Part shown: positions 23,793-26,081 of the stretch, in pieces | Layout of the letters: every line of letters starts with the position of its first letter | Numbering within the stretch: position 1 is the stretch's first letter | Source of the DNA: PWXP01 sp964487655 | GTDB lineage: Bacteria > Planctomycetota > Planctomycetia > Pirellulales > Thermoguttaceae | Reading direction: 5' to 3' | Length of the DNA: 26,081 nt | Assembly (NCBI GenBank): GCA_964487655.1 | Contig: CAZASB010000027.1 | Location: forward strand, 1-26,081 | Program-made: the position numbers and the translations under genes | Notes under the pieces: model-generated | Told to the model about the DNA's origin: nothing | Databases searched by the model: none | What the model saw: the letters and a program-made list of their open reading frames with translations, nothing else

Positions 23793-25016
23793 CTATTGGA
23801 TCTCGTTGTGCTCCGTGCTGACGATCATATCTCGCTGGTCAATGAGATTCCAATAATAGATCTTCACTCCTTCGGGAAGGCAAGCGGTCGCTTTCCCGCC
23901 GGCGGGATCGACCTGGGCCGGCACGGTTTCCCATTTGCGATCCTGCCATCGGCCGGTCTGACAGGTGTAGTTGAGTTTGGCCTGTTGGATAGGTGAGTCC
24001 GTCTCGAAAGTAACCCATGCTTGCTCGCCGTCGCGGCCTTGCCCGATGATTCGGGCGAGCGGCGCGCCGTCGCGCAGGTGGCTGTTGGCGAATGCCAGGA
24101 TTTCAGCCGGATTCTCGCCTGCCGCGCCGTGCCCGTGCGGCATGCGGACCCGGAGGCATACGGTGCGTGGCCCCCGCGTCAAGCGGTACGACTTCTGGAG
24201 CGAGTCCATGGGATAGGCGAAATCGTTAGTGCCCGTCACCCAGAGCATGGGCATCTTGTTCTCGCGGAGCCAGACGGAAGGATCCCATCGGCCGAGCCAT
24301 CGCGAGGCTTTCTCCTCGCCCATCTTCTCAAACACCGGCAGCCAGGCCGAATTGTCGCCAAGGAAGCCGCAACCGTACACCGGCACGGCGAAACGAAACC
24401 GCGAATCGACGCCGGACACAATGCATGTCAGGTAACCGCCCCACGAGATGCCGGTAACGCCGATCCGCTGGGCATCTACCTCGGGCAGCGACCGTAGGAG
24501 CGAGTGGGCCAGAACCGTGTCGGCGACGGCGTGATAGGTCCACTGATCTTCGACCGGTTCATCCACCTGGTCAAAGCCGCCCCAGCCCGGCGGGCCGCCG
24601 GCGTTGTGCCGTTGCCATTTACCGTATGAGCCAACCGGCACGCATCCGCACGTATCCATGGCAATTGCGGCATACCCGCGCGAGTTCCACAGACGCACCC
24701 AGTTATGGAAGGCCGAACCGCCGCCGCCATGGATCAGCACCATCCCTGGCGCCTTCGTCCCAGGTTCGAGCTTGGGCAGTCCGTAATAGGCGAACACGCG
24801 GGTCGGCTTCCCACGCCAAGGCAGGGCTTCGAAGAAGACCGACGTCACGCCTTCAACTACCGGCGCGTCGGCCGGATGGGTCTTGGGCGCGGCATCGAGA
24901 GCCTTTATGTCCCAGCATGGACCGGCGACCACTTCGGACGCCTCCCGCGCCTTCGCGACGACAACTATGTTGAGGGCAAGGGCCAGGGCGAACAGTAACA
25001 CTCTCTTTTGGCTCAT
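23793..25016 (-). CDS. Secreted alpha/beta-hydrolase, acetyl-xylan-esterase/dienelactone-hydrolase-like
   Basis: A 407-residue exported enzyme. GGAG precedes the ATG at 25016, and the signal peptide ends near residue 25; a longer frame to 25442 overlaps the next gene and is rejected. The alpha/beta-hydrolase core spans about 60-320: the oxyanion-region motif HGGGGSAFHNW, the nucleophile elbow GISWGGY with Ser191, the acid in GTNDFAYP (D265) and the base in MPHGHG (H294 or H296). The C-terminal 85 residues form a beta-rich extension seen in some secreted esterases (KLNYTCQTGRWQDRKW). It likely removes ester groups such as acetyl from plant or algal polysaccharides; the exact substrate is unknown. 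The aldo/keto reductase lies 122 bp upstream on the same strand, so they may be cotranscribed. Confidence 0.88.
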   Translation of the reverse strand: MSQKRVLLFALALALNIVVVAKAREASEVVAGPCWDIKALDAAPKTHPADAPVVEGVTSVFFEALPWRGKPTRVFAYYGLPKLEPGTKAPGMVLIHGGGGSAFHNWVRLWNSRGYAAIAMDTCGCVPVGSYGKWQRHNAGGPPGWGGFDQVDEPVEDQWTYHAVADTVLAHSLLRSLPEVDAQRIGVTGISWGGYLTCIVSGVDSRFRFAVPVYGCGFLGDNSAWLPVFEKMGEEKASRWLGRWDPSVWLRENKMPMLWVTGTNDFAYPMDSLQKSYRLTRGPRTVCLRVRMPHGHGAAGENPAEILAFANSHLRDGAPLARIIGQGRDGEQAWVTFETDSPIQQAKLNYTCQTGRWQDRKWETVPAQVDPAGGKATACLPEGVKIYYWNLIDQRDMIVSTEHNEIQ

Positions 25017-25138
25017 AATTGCTCCAGTCAAGCAGCACGATTGCGGCATCATCGATTTTGTTAGTGTCGAGTTCCATGGTTGTGCCGATTCTCTTACTAT
25101 CCGCGATATTTTTTGCGGAACGAAGGCAAGTTCAGGAG

Positions 25139-26038
25139 TCACGCCGCCCTCTTCCGTAACCGGCTGGCTTCCTCGATCAATCCGAGGGTCTCTTCGATCT
25201 GGCCGATATCCTTGAAGCCGATGGTGAAGGCGGGAACGCAGCCGAGGCCGAGTACGTACTTCAGAGAATCGAGCCGCTGCTGGCGGGTTTTGAAGTCGCC
25301 TTCTCCGTAAATCTTCATGCCCAAAACACCGCGTCCCTTCTCGTACATCTTCCGAACGAGCGGAGCAACCTGTTCGGGGGCGGCGTCCATGTGGCTGGCC
25401 GCGTGATTGATTCGCACGAGCAGGACGTCGATGGCGTCGCACTCGACGGCATCGGCCAGGGCCTCAAGGGTATGGCACGAGACGCCGATGGCGCGGATAC
25501 GTCCCTTCTCCTTCGCCTCGACCATCACGTCGAGCACCGGACGCAGTTCAACCGGCCAGCCTTTCTTTCTCATACAGTGCATCAGGCAGGTGTCGAGCGT
25601 TTCGATGTTTAGTTCCTGGCGAAACCGCTCAATATCAGCACGCATCATCTCGGCCGTTTTCGCGCCGCTCTTCGTCTGGATGAACAACTTCTCGCGGGGC
25701 AGTCCCTTGATGGCCTCGGCCACCATCGGGTGGATGCGGTACGAATCGGCCGTGTCGATGTAGCGGACACCCCGCTCGAACGCCTGACGGACCAGCCGGG
25801 CGAAGCCCTCCTGGCCCAGTTCGCGCTGCTCGCGTCCGCCGACCGTGCCCGTGCCTAGGCCGAGAACCGACGTCTCAATGCCCGTGCCGCCCAGCGTGAC
25901 CGCGTCCACGCCCGATCGCACCGCCACGGCCGGTGCAACTGCCAGGGTTTGGCCGAAGGCAAGCCGTGGAGCAAAGGCCGACGCGGCCGCGGCAGCCGAA
26001 GAGCGAAGAAGGAATTGACGACGGGATAACATGGACAT
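25139..26038 (-). CDS. Tat-exported aldo/keto reductase
   Basis: A 299-residue oxidoreductase with a twin-arginine signal (SRRQFLLRSSAAAAASA, cleavage near FAPRLAFGQ). GGAG lies six bases before the ATG at 26038; another ATG at 26032 is possible, while the upstream in-frame start at 26065 adds a needless extension. The aldo/keto reductase barrel shows the tetrad D95, Y100 (DTADSY), K123 (QTKSG) and H154 (LMHCM), plus the late cofactor region TIGFKDIGQIEETL. Enzymes of this family use NADP(H); with Tat export the cofactor must be loaded in the cytoplasm, as in glucose-fructose oxidoreductase-type enzymes. The Tat signal ties it to the tatA pair upstream. A sugar or sugar-derived aldehyde is a plausible substrate given the neighbouring glycan enzymes, but this is inference. 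Confidence 0.92.
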   Translation of the reverse strand: MSMLSRRQFLLRSSAAAAASAFAPRLAFGQTLAVAPAVAVRSGVDAVTLGGTGIETSVLGLGTGTVGGREQRELGQEGFARLVRQAFERGVRYIDTADSYRIHPMVAEAIKGLPREKLFIQTKSGAKTAEMMRADIERFRQELNIETLDTCLMHCMRKKGWPVELRPVLDVMVEAKEKGRIRAIGVSCHTLEALADAVECDAIDVLLVRINHAASHMDAAPEQVAPLVRKMYEKGRGVLGMKIYGEGDFKTRQQRLDSLKYVLGLGCVPAFTIGFKDIGQIEETLGLIEEASRLRKRAA

Positions 26039-26081
26039 CGTTAGCTCCTTTTGCCGAATGGGCAAGCCTGCTTCAACAATC

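Noticed and set aside
1..26081. Search for CRISPR arrays and intact insertion sequences
   Set aside because: No regularly spaced direct repeats and no complete transposase with paired ends were seen.

Overview
The window looks like a chromosomal segment of a planctomycete, most likely in or near the Pirellulales. This is inferred from the gene types: long secreted TPR proteins, a BON-domain protein with a Pro/Ala/Tyr-rich tail, a lipoprotein of a type I associate with planctomycetes, an ExbB/ExbD operon that includes an alpha-alpha toroid protein, many Tat-exported enzymes, and a DUF4838 protein. No taxonomic marker such as rRNA is present. DNA is moderately GC-rich and coding density is moderate, with AT-richer intergenic stretches that carry readable sigma-70-like promoters and hairpin terminators.

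Layout. 1-5505: a partial tRNA-Ile with a near-consensus promoter; a secreted TPR/thioredoxin (TlpA-like) fusion with its terminator; a small putative membrane protein; a hairpin-rich noncoding stretch; a BON-domain protein with its terminator; a 187-bp palindromic MITE-like element; and a small lipoprotein with its terminator. 5616-12498: the most notable unit, apparently one operon starting from a good promoter. It encodes a 1039-residue TPR protein, ExbB, ExbD, and a 694-residue protein. That last protein has a TonB/TolA-type anchor helix (SxxxH), a long Pro-rich spacer and a C-terminal alpha-alpha toroid in place of a TonB C-terminal domain. I read it as a proton-motive-force transducer with an unusual output domain. 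12541-13450: two tandem promoters, two tandem tatA-type genes and a tRNA-Val(CAC). 13491-15801: gamma-glutamyltranspeptidase and 5-formyltetrahydrofolate cyclo-ligase.

15909-26038: an accessory-looking region of exported enzymes in mixed orientation. It holds a sialidase with a probable 3'-end frameshift, a Tat-exported protein of unknown function, a large DUF4838/CBM9-like protein, a 47-codon stump of a secreted-protein gene, an unrecognised secreted enzyme-like protein, a transposase remnant, a secreted alpha/beta-hydrolase and a Tat-exported aldo/keto reductase. The stump, the transposase remnant and the frameshift suggest this region has been rearranged and is partly decaying. Functionally it fits extracytoplasmic breakdown of complex, possibly sialylated or uronic-acid-containing, glycans, with Tat export linking some enzymes to the tatA pair. 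No CRISPR array, rRNA operon, phage or intact insertion sequence was seen.
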